From: an uncultured Clostridia bacterium
Lineage (GTDB): Bacteria > Bacillota > Clostridia > Christensenellales > Borkfalkiaceae
Length of the DNA stretch: 64,000 nucleotides
Reading direction: 5' to 3'
Assembly (NCBI GenBank): GCA_947631905.1
Contig: CANRND010000007.1
Location: forward strand, 1-64,000
Shown: piece after piece, positions 41,980-51,600 of the stretch
How positions within the stretch are numbered: the stretch's first letter is position 1
How the letters are laid out: each line of letters starts with the position of its first letter
Translations under genes and position numbers: made by a program
The notes under the pieces: generated by a model
Databases searched by the model: none
The model's input: the letters and a program-made list of their open reading frames with translations, nothing else
Told to the model about the DNA's origin: nothing

Positions 41980-42855
41980 ATGGTCAACGGAAAAAGAGAA
42001 CCTTTCCGGTTCCTTATCGTGTTTTTTGTGTATCTTGCCGCAGTCGCGGTGGGCGTAGCTGTCATGTACGCACTTCCCCTGCAATTCTGGCTCTCTCTTC
42101 TCATTGCGGACGTTGCGGCGACTCTCGTGGTGTTTGCGTTCAGTCTCGTCTTCCGCAACGCGTCCGTCTACGATCCCTATTGGAGCGTCCAGCCGATCGT
42201 CATCGTGATCGGGCTTGCATGCCTGCAAAAATCTTTCCCCGTCACGGTGATCCTGCCCATGATCGCCATCTTCCTCTGGGGGATCCGCCTTACGGCGAAC
42301 TGGGCGTATACGTTCAAGGGCCTCGACCCCGCCTATCAGGACTGGCGCTATACCATGCTCCGCGAAAAGACGGGCGGCAACTATATCGCCGTGAACCTCT
42401 TTGGCATCCATCTAGTTCCCACGCTGATCGTATATGCGTGCATGTTGCCCGTGATCTTCGTCTTTGAGAAAACGCCCGCTTTCAACGCGGGTAGCGCGGT
42501 TTTCTTCGCGGTATCCGTTCTGGCGGTCCTTCTCGAACTCGTTGCCGACTGCACGATGCACAAATTCAAGCGCGGCGGCGGAGAGGGTTTCCTCCGCAAG
42601 GGGGTATGGAAGTATTCCCGCCATCCCAACTATTTGGGCGAGATCGCCTTTTGGTGGGGAATCGCCCTCGCCACAGTGTGCGTGCTTCCCTCTTATTGGT
42701 GGACGATCGCGGGAGCTTTCCTCAATACCCTGCTCTTCCTCTTTGTCAGCATTCCGATGGCGGACGGACACCAGGCGCGGAAAGAAGGCTTTGCGCTCTA
42801 CAAGAAAAACACGCGCAAACTCTTCCCGATCTACAAAAAGCAATCCGAAAACTAA
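41980..42855 (+). CDS. DUF1295 (steroid 5-alpha-reductase-like) membrane protein
   Basis: A 291-residue polytopic protein of the DUF1295 family, related to isoprenylcysteine methyltransferases and 5-alpha-reductases. Signatures: VYDPYWSVQPI, FLWGIRLTANWAYTFKGL, DWRY, and the NADPH-binding C-terminal block GVWKYSRHPNYLGEIAFWWG, MADGHQ. About seven membrane segments. Its substrate is unknown in bacteria. The ATG at 41980 follows GGGGGC within the leader of a consensus promoter; a start at 41878 precedes the promoter and was rejected. Confidence 0.9.
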   Translation: MVNGKREPFRFLIVFFVYLAAVAVGVAVMYALPLQFWLSLLIADVAATLVVFAFSLVFRNASVYDPYWSVQPIVIVIGLACLQKSFPVTVILPMIAIFLWGIRLTANWAYTFKGLDPAYQDWRYTMLREKTGGNYIAVNLFGIHLVPTLIVYACMLPVIFVFEKTPAFNAGSAVFFAVSVLAVLLELVADCTMHKFKRGGGEGFLRKGVWKYSRHPNYLGEIAFWWGIALATVCVLPSYWWTIAGAFLNTLLFLFVSIPMADGHQARKEGFALYKKNTRKLFPIYKKQSEN

Positions 42856-42863
42856 CTGCTCAG

Positions 42864-42898
42864 AAAAAAGAGCGCTCCGCTACGGAGCGCTCTTTTTG
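42864..42898 (+). terminator. Terminator of the DUF1295 gene
   Basis: AAAAAGAGCGCTCCG and CGGAGCGCTCTTTTT form a near-perfect stem with a T-run. Confidence 0.93.
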
Positions 42899-43069
42899 AT
42901 ACGGGACGGCAATTCTACCCTAAGTAGAGTTCATTTTGGCGCGGTAGAGCCGAATTTCCCGAAATAGACCCGCGGCGGGCAACAGGAGAGCGGTTTTCGG
43001 GAAAAGTAGGTTGTAAAATCGCCCGTTTTGCGATATGCTGTAATATAGAAATGCACGGAGGTTTTTCCC

Positions 43070-44017
43070 ATGAAAGCATTCGATATTTATGCGGACTCGG
43101 GCGCGAACATCCCGCAGGAGATCTCAAAGAGCCGCGGGATCCGCACCATTTCCTACCGCATGACGGTGAACGGCGAGGAGCGGCTCTGCTATGAAGAGGG
43201 CGTCTCTTTTGAAGAGACCGCCAAAAAATTCTATGACGACATGCGCGCGGGTGCGGAAGTAAAGACCTCACTCATGAACGCGTACACCTTTTACGAAGCG
43301 CTCCTCCCCTCTTTGCAAGCGGGAAGGGACGCGATCTTATTTACGATCTCCTCGGGGATCAGCGCCACGAACAAGCAGGCGCAGGAAGCGGGCAAAATGC
43401 TCGAAGCCGACTTTCCCGGGCGGAAAGTGTATGTGATCGACAGCGAGAACGCCTCGATGGGCGAGGGACTGCTCGTCCTTAAAACGGCGGACCTAAGGGA
43501 CCTCGGCGAGAGCGCGGAGGCCTGCGCAAAGTGGGCGCGGGAGAATGCGTTCAAAACGAACAGCTACCTCACCGTGGGAGACCTCAAATACTTAAAGCGC
43601 ACGGGGCGCATCTCCGCAACGCTTGCCATCGCGGGGACCCTCCTCAACATCAAGCCCGTTCTGCGGGCGGACGGGAGTGCGAACACCAAGATCGTATTTT
43701 ACGGCAAGGAGAGGGGCAGGAAAAAAGCGCTCATGGCGCTCGCGGAAGCGTACAGAGAGCGCGCCACGGAATATGAAAAACAGACCGTCGCCATCTGCCA
43801 CGGCGACTGCGCGGAAGACGCGGAGTACCTTGCGGGCCTCATCCGCGAGATCGGCGCGGCGGAGATCATTACCGAATATTACGACCTCTGCACGGGTTCG
43901 CACGTAGGTCCCGGCACGGTGGCGCTCTTCTTCTTCGGAAAAGACAGGCGGGGCAATCTCCCCGCGGCAGAGGCGGAAAAGAAGCCTCACGGAAAAGTCG
44001 TGACCGATAAAATTTGA
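43070..44017 (+). CDS. DegV family protein, second copy
   Basis: A 315-residue DegV/FakB-type fatty-acid-binding protein: AFDIYADSGANIPQEI at the start, FTISSGISATNKQAQEAG, VIDSENASMGEGLLVL, LKRTGRISA, AICHGDCAEDAEYLA and GTVALFFFGKDRR. It differs clearly from the copy at 17734 and stands alone with its own ribosome site CGGAGG. A promoter TTGTAA-N17-TATGCT (about 43010-43038) is plausible. Different FakB proteins often prefer different fatty acids; that is inference here. Confidence 0.92.
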   Translation: MKAFDIYADSGANIPQEISKSRGIRTISYRMTVNGEERLCYEEGVSFEETAKKFYDDMRAGAEVKTSLMNAYTFYEALLPSLQAGRDAILFTISSGISATNKQAQEAGKMLEADFPGRKVYVIDSENASMGEGLLVLKTADLRDLGESAEACAKWARENAFKTNSYLTVGDLKYLKRTGRISATLAIAGTLLNIKPVLRADGSANTKIVFYGKERGRKKALMALAEAYRERATEYEKQTVAICHGDCAEDAEYLAGLIREIGAAEIITEYYDLCTGSHVGPGTVALFFFGKDRRGNLPAAEAEKKPHGKVVTDKI

Positions 44018-44031
44018 AAAGCATGAGAAAA

Positions 44032-44076
44032 GCCGCGGGGCGCTTTCGGAAGAAAGCGCCCCGCGGCATATTTTAT
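44032..44076. terminator. Shared terminator of degV copy 2 and the XRE gene
   Basis: GCCGCGGGGCGCTTT and its exact complement (15 bp) with a 6-base loop, followed by ATATTTTAT; the genes converge here. Confidence 0.85.
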
Positions 44077-44078
44077 AC

Positions 44079-44567
44079 CTACTTCTTTTTGAAAAACAAA
44101 ACGAGCGCGGAAATGAGGAGTCCCGCAGCAACCACGCAAAGGGGGATCCCGCCGAACATCGGCGTAAAGATAACGACCGAACTCGTCGTGTTGCTTTCGT
44201 AGGGCAATACGATGAGTACGATCCCGACCGCAATGAGTGTGGCGGCAAGCATGGCGAGTAACAGGGCAAACACCGTCCCTCTCCGCGTCTTAACGGGTGT
44301 TCTCGGCTTCTCTTGCGGAACGTTTACGCTTTCTTGCGGCGCTTCCGCGGAAATTTCCGCAGGCGCAATGTCCGTCTCCAAGAGCGCGTCCGCACTCACA
44401 TGCAATGTTTCGCACAGCTGTTTGAGCTTATAGGCGTCCGGAGTCGCCCTGTCATTCTCCCAGTTGGAGACGGTCTGCCGCGACACACCGAGCAGTTCCG
44501 CAAGCTCCTCCTGCGAAAGCCCCCTCTTCTCCCTCAGCCGCCAGATCTTTTCACCCAACAATTTCAT
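44079..44567 (-). CDS. XRE-family regulator with C-terminal membrane anchor
   Basis: A 162-residue regulator. Residues 5-60 form a lambda-repressor-like helix-turn-helix (LREKRGLSQEELAELLGVSRQTVSNWENDRATPD); a linker rich in Pro/Ala/Glu follows; two membrane helices lie at about 100-120 and 137-158. Membrane-anchored XRE proteins may respond to envelope signals. The -10 box TATAAT ends seven bases before the ATG, so the mRNA would be leaderless; an alternative GTG start sits at 44573. The neighbouring small membrane gene could be a target. Confidence 0.88.
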   Translation of the reverse strand: MKLLGEKIWRLREKRGLSQEELAELLGVSRQTVSNWENDRATPDAYKLKQLCETLHVSADALLETDIAPAEISAEAPQESVNVPQEKPRTPVKTRRGTVFALLLAMLAATLIAVGIVLIVLPYESNTTSSVVIFTPMFGGIPLCVVAAGLLISALVLFFKKK

Positions 44568-44573
44568 GCCCAC

Positions 44574-44602
44574 ATTATAACACGCCGTCTTACCTTTTGC
44601 AA
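44574..44602 (-). promoter_or_regulatory. Promoter giving a leaderless XRE mRNA
   Basis: Minus strand TTGCAA (44597-44602), 17 bp, TATAAT (44574-44579), six bases GTGGGC, then ATG. The start point should be the A of the ATG. Confidence 0.8.
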
Positions 44603-44838
44603 CGGCTTTTTCTCACTGCGCGGAGAGATAGCGAAGTCACGAGCCAAGCGAGCAGTACCGCCGCAACGCCAAGGGCATAAAAAGGAAGAGGCAGTACAAA
44701 CGCTCCCCATGTTGGGAAACTCGTGAGATAGGGATCCCAGGTAATTTCGGCAATGATCCACGCGACCATGCCGTGGATGAGTCCAGCAGCAAACGCGCAC
44801 AACGCGGCGATCCCGAATCCGAGGTGTAATTTTTTCAT
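44590..44838 (-). CDS. Small two-helix membrane protein, unknown
   Basis: An 82-residue protein with two membrane helices (about 6-28, LGFGIAALCAFAAGLIHGMVAWI, and 44-66) and a short basic tail. The ATG at 44838 has AAAGGAG upstream, which rules out an upstream in-frame start at 44931. It lies just upstream of the XRE regulator on the same strand, and its 3' end overlaps that gene's promoter. I do not recognise the family. Confidence 0.7.
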   Translation of the reverse strand: MKKLHLGFGIAALCAFAAGLIHGMVAWIIAEITWDPYLTSFPTWGAFVLPLPFYALGVAAVLLAWLVTSLSLRAVRKSRCKR

Positions 44839-44932
44839 GGAAATACTCCTTTCCTTTTTTCTCCATTGTCGCAGACCGCCGCGAAAAAGACAAGAAAAGA
44901 AGTTTGTCAAACACGTAAAAATGTTGGTCAAT

Positions 44933-45502
44933 TCAGCGCAAATACTTTTCGAGCCGCGCCGTGAGAAAGGCGGCGGCGGCGAGCTTTACGAGATCGGGCA
45001 GAATGTATGGCGTAACGCACAACATGAGCGCATAGCCCACCGTGCAGTCGAACATCAACACGAACCACACCGTGCCGAAGAAATAGCACACGGCAAGGCC
45101 GAGTAAGTTGCCGAGATAAAAGAGCGCGGTCCTCGCCCAAAACTTTTTGACGGGCAAGAGTTTGAAAAGGGCGGGCAAAAGCGCCGCGAACAAAAAGCCG
45201 AAGATATAGCCGCCCGTAGGGCCGAACAGCGCGACGACGCCGCTTTTGAACCCCGCGAACACGGGAATTCCGACAAGGCCCATGAGAATGTAGACGGCGA
45301 CGGCGGCTGTCCCCCGCTTCCACCCGAGAAGTCCCCCCGCGAGTGCGACGGAAAGCGTCTGCAAGGTGAAAGGAATGGGGCCGACGGGCAGGGAGATCCA
45401 CGCGCAGACGGTGATGACGGCGACCGCAAGCCCGATATAGGCGGTCTCCCTCGCCGCACTGCGGAAGCGTTTGGAAACGGTGTTGTTTGCAGAGTTTTTC
45501 AT
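44933..45502 (-). CDS. bioY: Biotin transporter BioY
   Basis: A 189-residue substrate-binding S component of an energy-coupling-factor transporter. Family marks: SLPVGPIPFTLQTLSVALAGGLLGWKRG near the start, LMGLVGIPVFAGF, LFGPTGGYIFGF and a LPDLVKLAAAAFL end. Six membrane helices. It imports biotin using shared ECF-module ATPases, which are not in this window. The -10 box TATGAT sits six bases before the ATG at 45502, predicting a leaderless mRNA; no ribosome site is visible. No clear BirA operator seen. Confidence 0.93.
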   Translation of the reverse strand: MKNSANNTVSKRFRSAARETAYIGLAVAVITVCAWISLPVGPIPFTLQTLSVALAGGLLGWKRGTAAVAVYILMGLVGIPVFAGFKSGVVALFGPTGGYIFGFLFAALLPALFKLLPVKKFWARTALFYLGNLLGLAVCYFFGTVWFVLMFDCTVGYALMLCVTPYILPDLVKLAAAAFLTARLEKYLR

Positions 45503-45508
45503 GCGGTT

Positions 45509-45537
45509 ATCATAGCACAATTTTATGAAAAAATCAA
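45509..45537 (-). promoter_or_regulatory. Promoter giving a leaderless bioY mRNA
   Basis: Minus strand TTGATT (45532-45537), 17 bp, TATGAT (45509-45514), then AACCGC and ATG. Confidence 0.78.
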
Positions 45538-45580
45538 GCGGAACGGCATTGTTGCCGCCTTTTTTCCCTTCCCTTGCCCG

Positions 45581-45612
45581 AAAAACACGCCGAAGCAAAT
45601 GCTTCGGCGTGC
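45581..45612 (-). terminator. Terminator of the SipW-TasA fusion gene
   Basis: ACGCCGAAGCA, two-base loop, TGCTTCGGCGT, then GTTTTTC on the minus strand. Confidence 0.88.
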
Positions 45613-45625
45613 CGCATTTATCCCG

Positions 45626-46894
45626 CTATGCCGCATTGATCTTCTGCACGGCGTGGATGCAAAGGTCGAACAGGACAAATTTACTTTCCACTTTGTTGTT
45701 GTTTGTATCGTCGAGGAATTTCAGCGTCACGGTAAAATTTTCCGATTCGCCGACGCCGACCGACCCGACCGCCTCGCTCTCTTCGCCCAACGTAAGCCCG
45801 TCGCTAAGACGCACTTCGCGCTGCTCGCCGTCCTCTGTCGAGACGGTAAGCTGCAACATGGAAGCGAACGTCGGATCGCTCACGACCGCATTGCAAAAAG
45901 TTTCGAGATAGTAATAAAACGCCACGTTGCCGCCGTTTGCGATCCGCATTTCGGCGGTAAATGTGCTGCCGGGCGCGGCTACCGTTCCCGCGGTGATGCC
46001 GAAAATATTGTCCTGATTTGCCGTAGAAAAGTCCTTGACCTTGTCATCGACGACGCTCGAAAAGTTGCCGTCACTGCCGAGATTGTAGGTCGTGAGTTTC
46101 ACCCGTTCGAGCGTCGCTTTCAGTGAGCCAGCCACGAGATGGGTTTGGAAGGACACTGTTTCGTCGTACAGACCGTAAGATACACCGATCAAAAGCGCAA
46201 CACAGCACAAAAAAAGTGCAACAATCGGTACAAATATCTTTTTTTTCATAGTTCCCTCTGTGCGGAGGGACTTCGGCCCGAAAGAAAGACTGCCCTTATC
46301 TTTGAGCGTTTCCATGAGCGTTGCCGCCAAAACGGCCATACACAAGACGACAAAACTCTGCGGTTGCCGCAAGATGCATAGCAGGACCCCGAGGAAATGG
46401 CTTTTGGCGACGACTTTGCCGATCACACGGTTAGGACTCTGCGGGTCGGACGTATCGATTTTTTGCGTCCCCACATTCGTCCCATTGTCGCCGCTAAGAA
46501 CAATGGTGTACCCGTCTCCCCGCCGTTCGATGCTCTGGATCCTGTGCGTGACCACCGTGCTTCCGCCGATGACCCGATAAGAAAACGTCAGAACGTCGCC
46601 CGCTTTGAGGCTTGAATAAAATCTGCCGCGCGCGCGTTCGCTCTGCGGGACAAGTTTTATCAAGATCAAACTCCCAACGGGGATCTCCTCTATGGCATAA
46701 GGTTCGGAGCCCGCCTGCGGGTCTTTCTCCATCGACGAGGACATCACGATCCGCGCCTGGTAGCCGAACAGCCCGCGGCCGCCGAGGCAAAATATCATGA
46801 TAACGCCGCCTGCCGCGATGAGGAGCAGAACGGAGACCAGGATATATTTGATGATACTTCGGGTACGTTTGCGCCCGTCTTTTGTGTTTGTCAT
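45626..46894 (-). CDS. Fused SipW-type signal peptidase and TasA/camelysin-like protein
   Basis: A 422-residue protein. Residues 1-205 are a SipW/ER-type signal peptidase: membrane anchor 15-36, catalytic serine in MSSSMEKDP, and the histidine that replaces lysine in VVTHRIQ; LSGDNG follows and a second membrane helix at 178-196. Residues 216-422 begin like a separate secreted protein: MKKKIFVPIVALFLCCVALL, then YGLYDETVSF and AGSL, the SipW-dependent signal of TasA-type fibre proteins. GAGGG lies six bases before the internal ATG at 46249, so the second half may also be made alone. SipW and TasA are normally separate proteins acting in biofilm matrix assembly. The fusion is directly visible; its processing is inferred. 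Confidence 0.85.
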   Translation of the reverse strand: MTNTKDGRKRTRSIIKYILVSVLLLIAAGGVIMIFCLGGRGLFGYQARIVMSSSMEKDPQAGSEPYAIEEIPVGSLILIKLVPQSERARGRFYSSLKAGDVLTFSYRVIGGSTVVTHRIQSIERRGDGYTIVLSGDNGTNVGTQKIDTSDPQSPNRVIGKVVAKSHFLGVLLCILRQPQSFVVLCMAVLAATLMETLKDKGSLSFGPKSLRTEGTMKKKIFVPIVALFLCCVALLIGVSYGLYDETVSFQTHLVAGSLKATLERVKLTTYNLGSDGNFSSVVDDKVKDFSTANQDNIFGITAGTVAAPGSTFTAEMRIANGGNVAFYYYLETFCNAVVSDPTFASMLQLTVSTEDGEQREVRLSDGLTLGEESEAVGSVGVGESENFTVTLKFLDDTNNNKVESKFVLFDLCIHAVQKINAA

Positions 46895-46970
46895 GGGATA
46901 GGGAAATCCTTCTTCTCACAAAGAACCCTCCATTATAATTTATGAATTTTTTTCAAAATGTGAGTATTTA

Positions 46971-46993
46971 CCCCCCTCCCCTACCCCTCCCCC
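46971..46993 (-). repeat. G-quadruplex-capable element, copy 2
   Basis: The same 23 bases as at 31146-31168, followed here by a GCGCGG/CCGCGC-type hairpin closing with GGGGGAGGG. Confidence 0.85.
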
Positions 46994-47045
46994 GCGCGGA
47001 ACGCGCGGGGGAGGGCGGGAATAAGCGCGCACCATTCTTAATTAC

Positions 47046-47131
47046 GTCATTCCGTGCGTAGTCGAGGAATCTCTACCTTATTTTTTTAATGCTGAGATTT
47101 CTCGATTCCGCTCCGCTCCACTCGAAATGAC
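47046..47131. repeat. GTCATT-ended palindromic repeat
   Basis: Begins GTCATTCCGTGCGTAGTCGA and ends with CACTCGAAATGAC; inner arms GAGGAATCTC and GAGATTTCTC are inverted. It resembles small dispersed intergenic repeats with GTCATTTCGA termini known in many bacterial genomes. Confidence 0.65.
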
Positions 47132-47193
47132 AAATAAAAGAATGTGCGGGGCGAAATGACAGAAAAGAGAAAACACGCGGCCGGGGCATAAAA

Positions 47194-47226
47194 TAGCGGC
47201 GCGGCCTCGAACGAGGCCGCGCCGCT
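47194..47226 (-). terminator. Terminator of metK
   Basis: AGCGGCGCGGCCTCG and its exact complement with a 3-base loop, then ATTTTAT on the minus strand. Confidence 0.9.
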
Positions 47227-47268
47227 TCCTTTAATATTCACAATTCAATATTCAATCTTTATCCGCTC

Positions 47269-48429
47269 TTACAAATACTTTTTCAAGTCCTCGGTGCGGT
47301 CGACAAGCTCCCACGGGTAGGCGTCCCGCCCAAAATGCCCGTAAGAAGAGGTCTGCGCATAGATGGGCGCGCGCAAGCCGAGCTTTTTGATGATCGCCGC
47401 GGGGCGCAGGTCAAATTCCTTTTTCACCACTTCCGCAATCTTGTCGTCGGAGAGCTTCCCCGTGCCGAACGTATCCACAAACACCGAGACGGGCCGCGCC
47501 ACGCCGATCGCATAGGCAACTTGCAGTTCCATTTCGTCCGCAAGCCCCGCCGCCACCATGTTTTTGCAGATGTACCGCGCCATGTACGCCGCGCTCCTGT
47601 CCACTTTGGTGGGGTCCTTGCCCGAAAACGCCCCGCCGCCGTGCGGGCATCTGCCGCCGTAGGTATCGACGACGATCTTCCTGCCCGTCAGCCCAGAATC
47701 CCCCTCGGGACCGCCGATCTCAAACCGCCCCGTAGGGTTGATGAAGTACTTTGTATTTTCGTCCAAAAGCTCTGCGGGAATGACCGCCTTTGCCACAAGC
47801 TCTATCATGTCGCGCTCGATCTGCTCGTGCGTAACGTGGGTGTTGTGCTGGGCGGAAATGACGACCGCGTCCACGCGCACGGGCGTTTTGCCCTCGTATT
47901 CGACGGTGACCTGCGTCTTGCCGTCGGGGCGGAGATAGCCGACGATCTTTTCCTTGCGGAGTTGCGCCAAACGGAACGCGAGTTTGTGCGCGAGGACGAT
48001 GGGAAGCGGCATCAGCTCTTCCGTTTCGCGGCAGGCGTAACCGAACATCATGCCCTGGTCGCCCGCGCCGATGAGGTCGCTCTCGTCGCCGCCCGCCTTG
48101 TTTTCGAGCGAGCGATCCACGCCGAGCGCGATGTCGGGCGACTGCGCATGCACGAGCGCGATAACGTTGCACTTATCGTAGGCAAAGTCCCCCGCGTAAT
48201 ATCCGATCTTTTGAATGACCCTGCGCGCGACCGCCTCGTAATCGACATGCGCACGGGAAGTGACTTCCCCTGTGATAAAGAGGGTATTGTAGGCGGCGCA
48301 GCACTCCACCGCCGCGCGGGTGGAGGGGTCCTGCTTTAAGAGTTCGTCTAAAATGCTGTCCGAAATGCAATCACACACTTTGTCGGGATGCCCTTCCGTC
48401 ACGCTCTCACTCGTAAAAAATCTTCTCAT
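47269..48429 (-). CDS. metK: S-adenosylmethionine synthetase
   Basis: A 386-residue enzyme making SAM from methionine and ATP. Signatures: [16 protein letters not shown] at the start, [12 protein letters not shown] (ATP site), [25 protein letters not shown] near the C terminus. Length matches the family. The ATG at 48429 follows GAGGAAA with a leader of only about 20 bases, so no SAM riboswitch fits. A strong terminator follows. Confidence 0.97.
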   Translation of the reverse strand: MRRFFTSESVTEGHPDKVCDCISDSILDELLKQDPSTRAAVECCAAYNTLFITGEVTSRAHVDYEAVARRVIQKIGYYAGDFAYDKCNVIALVHAQSPDIALGVDRSLENKAGGDESDLIGAGDQGMMFGYACRETEELMPLPIVLAHKLAFRLAQLRKEKIVGYLRPDGKTQVTVEYEGKTPVRVDAVVISAQHNTHVTHEQIERDMIELVAKAVIPAELLDENTKYFINPTGRFEIGGPEGDSGLTGRKIVVDTYGGRCPHGGGAFSGKDPTKVDRSAAYMARYICKNMVAAGLADEMELQVAYAIGVARPVSVFVDTFGTGKLSDDKIAEVVKKEFDLRPAAIIKKLGLRAPIYAQTSSYGHFGRDAYPWELVDRTEDLKKYL

Positions 48430-48456
48430 CGTGTTTCCTCGCTGTTGTACCTTATT

Positions 48457-48485
48457 ATTATAGAAAGCGCGCGCGGAAAAGTCAA
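48457..48485 (-). promoter_or_regulatory. Sigma-A promoter of metK
   Basis: Minus strand TTGACT (48480-48485), 17 bp, TATAAT (48457-48462). Confidence 0.88.
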
Positions 48486-48562
48486 CCGAAAACACGATCT
48501 TTTTGCGCCGCAAAGCGCGGGGATATAAGCGCCCTCCCCCCCCCTTTTACTCTATATGGAAA

Positions 48563-48591
48563 GGAGCCGACGGCAATTTGCCGTCGGCTCC
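48563..48591 (-). terminator. Terminator after the second giant gene
   Basis: GGAGCCGACGGCAA and its complement (14 bp) with a one-base loop; T-rich on both sides. The core is again GGCAATTTGCC. Confidence 0.8.
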
Positions 48592-48628
48592 CCTTTTTCG
48601 GTTTGTTGCTTAGGCAAGAAACCCGATT

Positions 48629-51600
48629 TTAAGTAGCCTCAACCCACTCGCCCGTGATGACAATGTCACTCGTGTCATAAAGCGTTGCACCGTTATAGGT
48701 GTACTTGATTTGCACATGTGCGCGCGGCGTATCGGCGGGTTCTACTCTTTCTTGTTGCGCGGAAATTACGCCCTCCGGAGGATATTCTCCTGTCGTAGTC
48801 TTTGTCCCGATTGCTCGTACAATATCGCCGAGAACCGCTCTTTCAGTAAAGGCCTCGAAAGAATACGTCAATTCGAGCGTCACTTGATCTGCGAATGCGC
48901 CGACGAGTTTCCCGCCCGAAAGCACCGCTTCCATCGCGTAATCGCAGTACGTTGTTCCACCGACATGGCCCACAAAGGGGATGTCACGACCTCCTTCAAC
49001 TCTTTCATTGCTTTTCTCCGTCTTTGTGAGCGTCACGGTGAGGTTGCTCACCCAAAGGGCTTCGAGGGTCGTTTCCTTATGATCCGCACCGAGTTCATAT
49101 TTGGCGCCGACATTTACCTTTGTCCACGAGCCGTCCTCTCTCTGCTCATACCAACCAACAAACGTGTAGCCTTTGGCGGTGGGTTCATACACGGTGTGAT
49201 CTGTGCCATAGTCCACCGTAAGCTCATACGCGTTCTTTATGACGCCCTTGACTGTAAACGCAACGTCGCTCCGATAGACAATGCGATCGGGATCGTATTC
49301 CGCAACAAATGTTGCGCCGTCCAAATCGATCTCGGGGTTCTTCTGCCAATGTCCGTCGCGGGTTCCGAATGTAAAGTCGGGAACAGGATAATCATCGAGA
49401 TCGAATACGGTCTTGTCGTCCGTCACGGTCTCGGTGGTATTGCCGAAGGTAATTTGCGCGCCGTACCACATATCAACCTTATAGTACCAATCATCTTCCG
49501 CTTCGTCATAAAGCCAGTTGTTGCCGAGTTCCGTTTTTGAGCGGAAGGTGACTTCTAAGGGGCGTCCGTGCGCCATTGTCCAAACAACGTAGTCTCCGGA
49601 AAGGGTCTCGCCGGGATCGACTTCCGCCCAACCCATGACCTGCGTGGGATCGGCGGGTGCATACTTTTCGGCGGAAACGTCGGGATAGCCGAGCGCACTA
49701 TACAGTGTATTTGCGGAATTGCCGTCGGCACCCGTGGAGGCGATGACTTCCTGCGTGCCGAGCGTCTCCTCTCCTTCTGTGCCGTGGTGCTTGAAAGTGA
49801 CGGTCTGCCTCTGTCCTTCGAGGAAAGTGGCAAAACCGATGTAGTCCTCCGTACCCCAGCCCTGGGCAAACAGTTTCTCCGTCATGCCGCCGAAGCCGCT
49901 CGCCTTATCGTCGAGATTATCTTCTTTGATAATGTCATGCGTTTGATCGGTGACGCCGTCCTCCATCGATCCACCGGGATTGCGCCAATGAAGCGTAACC
50001 GTAGCGTCGATAATCGAAACGACCGAGGTGCTCGCGGTGATGTCATGAATATAGCCGTTTGTATTCTCTGCGATTGTGACATGAAGGTCACCGAGAACGC
50101 CCTTGACAAGCGCATCGCCGTTGAGCGTGAGATCCCACGAGGCGGGCTTTGTAATTTCTCCCTGTTCGTTCTTCTGCTCAGCTGTGAATGAGTATGCGCT
50201 AAGCACATCGGAAAGGCGTTTGCCAAAGTCAACCTTTACCGCCGTTGACGACGTGGAACCAGAACCGGAGCCAATCGCGGAACTGAGAGCGTTCGTAACC
50301 GTATCGCCGAAGTTGAGGATAAATCCGATATGGTCGAGGATATCCGCCGTGAAGCTGCTGAGCGGTGCGACACGGTAGAGCGTGATAGGCGTATCGTAAT
50401 CTGTCCAACCAGAACTCCAATCTAATAAAGTGGCTGTTTTATAATAGCTCGTCTGCACGCGCTTCATGTAGACCATGCCGCCCTTGATGGTGATATCCAC
50501 CGTCGAACTGCCGTTGATCAGCGTAACCACCGCGCGCGAACCCTCATACGCGAGACGGATATTGATCCCAAGCTCGCCGTTTTCATCCACAGTGACCGAA
50601 ATTGCAATGACGTTGATTGTGATGTCTGTCAATTTCAGTCCGCCGAGGTGGAGTTTGATCGTCGCTGTCCCGTCGATATAGAAGTTGTTATTTACCACAT
50701 AGTGGTGCGGGGTCTCCTCGCCCGAGATGATCTTATCCGTCTGTTCGCCCGCCTCGTTGACGCCGTGCGTGGCGCTCTTTGCAATGGCGAGAATGAGTTT
50801 CTCCGCGCCGAGGAAGCTCTGATATTCGCCGCTCGGAACATCGGGCGTTACGACATTGTAATCAATGGTACCTTGTAGCGAAGTGTTGAGTTTGCCCGTC
50901 TTATCATAGATGTTGAAAAGATCGAGGCTTGTAAAGTTGCCGTAATGATAGCCCTTTTCGTCCTCTGTATCGGCCTCTTTTTGAAGGGTCGCCGTGACGT
51001 TTTGAAGCCCCGCTATGCCGTAGAGTTTCTCAGAGTTGAGTTCAATGGAGAGTTCCTCCGCCGTGACCGTAAGCCCTTTCAGATAGTCTTTTATGAGCAA
51101 CGGCTCTGCGGGCGTTTCGGGTTCCGCGGTATCTGCGGAGTCTGCGGGTTCCGTTGTGTCTGCGGGTTCTTCGGACGTTTCTTTTGCGCCGAGAAGACCC
51201 GAAAGAAGCGGGGAAACAAGGTCGCCAAACGCTTTGAGCTGCGCCACGTTTTCGAGCGAGAGCCACTTTGAGATCATGTAGTTGTTGAGGATCTCCACGT
51301 CGATGCCGAACATGGGAAGCGCCGAAGAGAGAATGGTGAGGATCTCGTCCGACGGCGCGTACAGCCGCACGGGATTGTAGCCCGCTACCGTCTCCGCAGT
51401 GGAATCTGCGGGGCCGAACTGCGAGAGGGTGACGTAGAAGTCGAGCATGTTGTCCGTTTTATATTTTACTTTGCCCGCTTCGTCCAAAACGGTATTGCCC
51501 TCTGCATCCTTCTCGGCGGCGCCGTCGAGGATAAACAGGTCGATATAGAGGCTGTTGTCCGCTTCGTGCGTCGCCTTAATATTGATGGAGGCGTGCGCGA

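Larger units (their letters stand above)
46895..47268. other. 374-bp intergenic stretch with dispersed repeats
   Basis: From left to right: leader of the SipW-TasA gene (TATAAT at about 46932-46937, minus, without a clear -35), a G-quadruplex-capable element with hairpin, an 86-bp GTCATT palindromic repeat, and the metK terminator. No gene is seen. Confidence 0.7.

Noticed and set aside
42905..43010. Possible dispersed repeat or small RNA before degV copy 2
   Set aside because: Short inverted pieces are visible, but only one copy is in the window and no promoter/terminator pair frames it.
48430..48628. SAM riboswitch upstream of metK
   Set aside because: The promoter lies only about 20 bases before the ribosome site, leaving no room for an aptamer.
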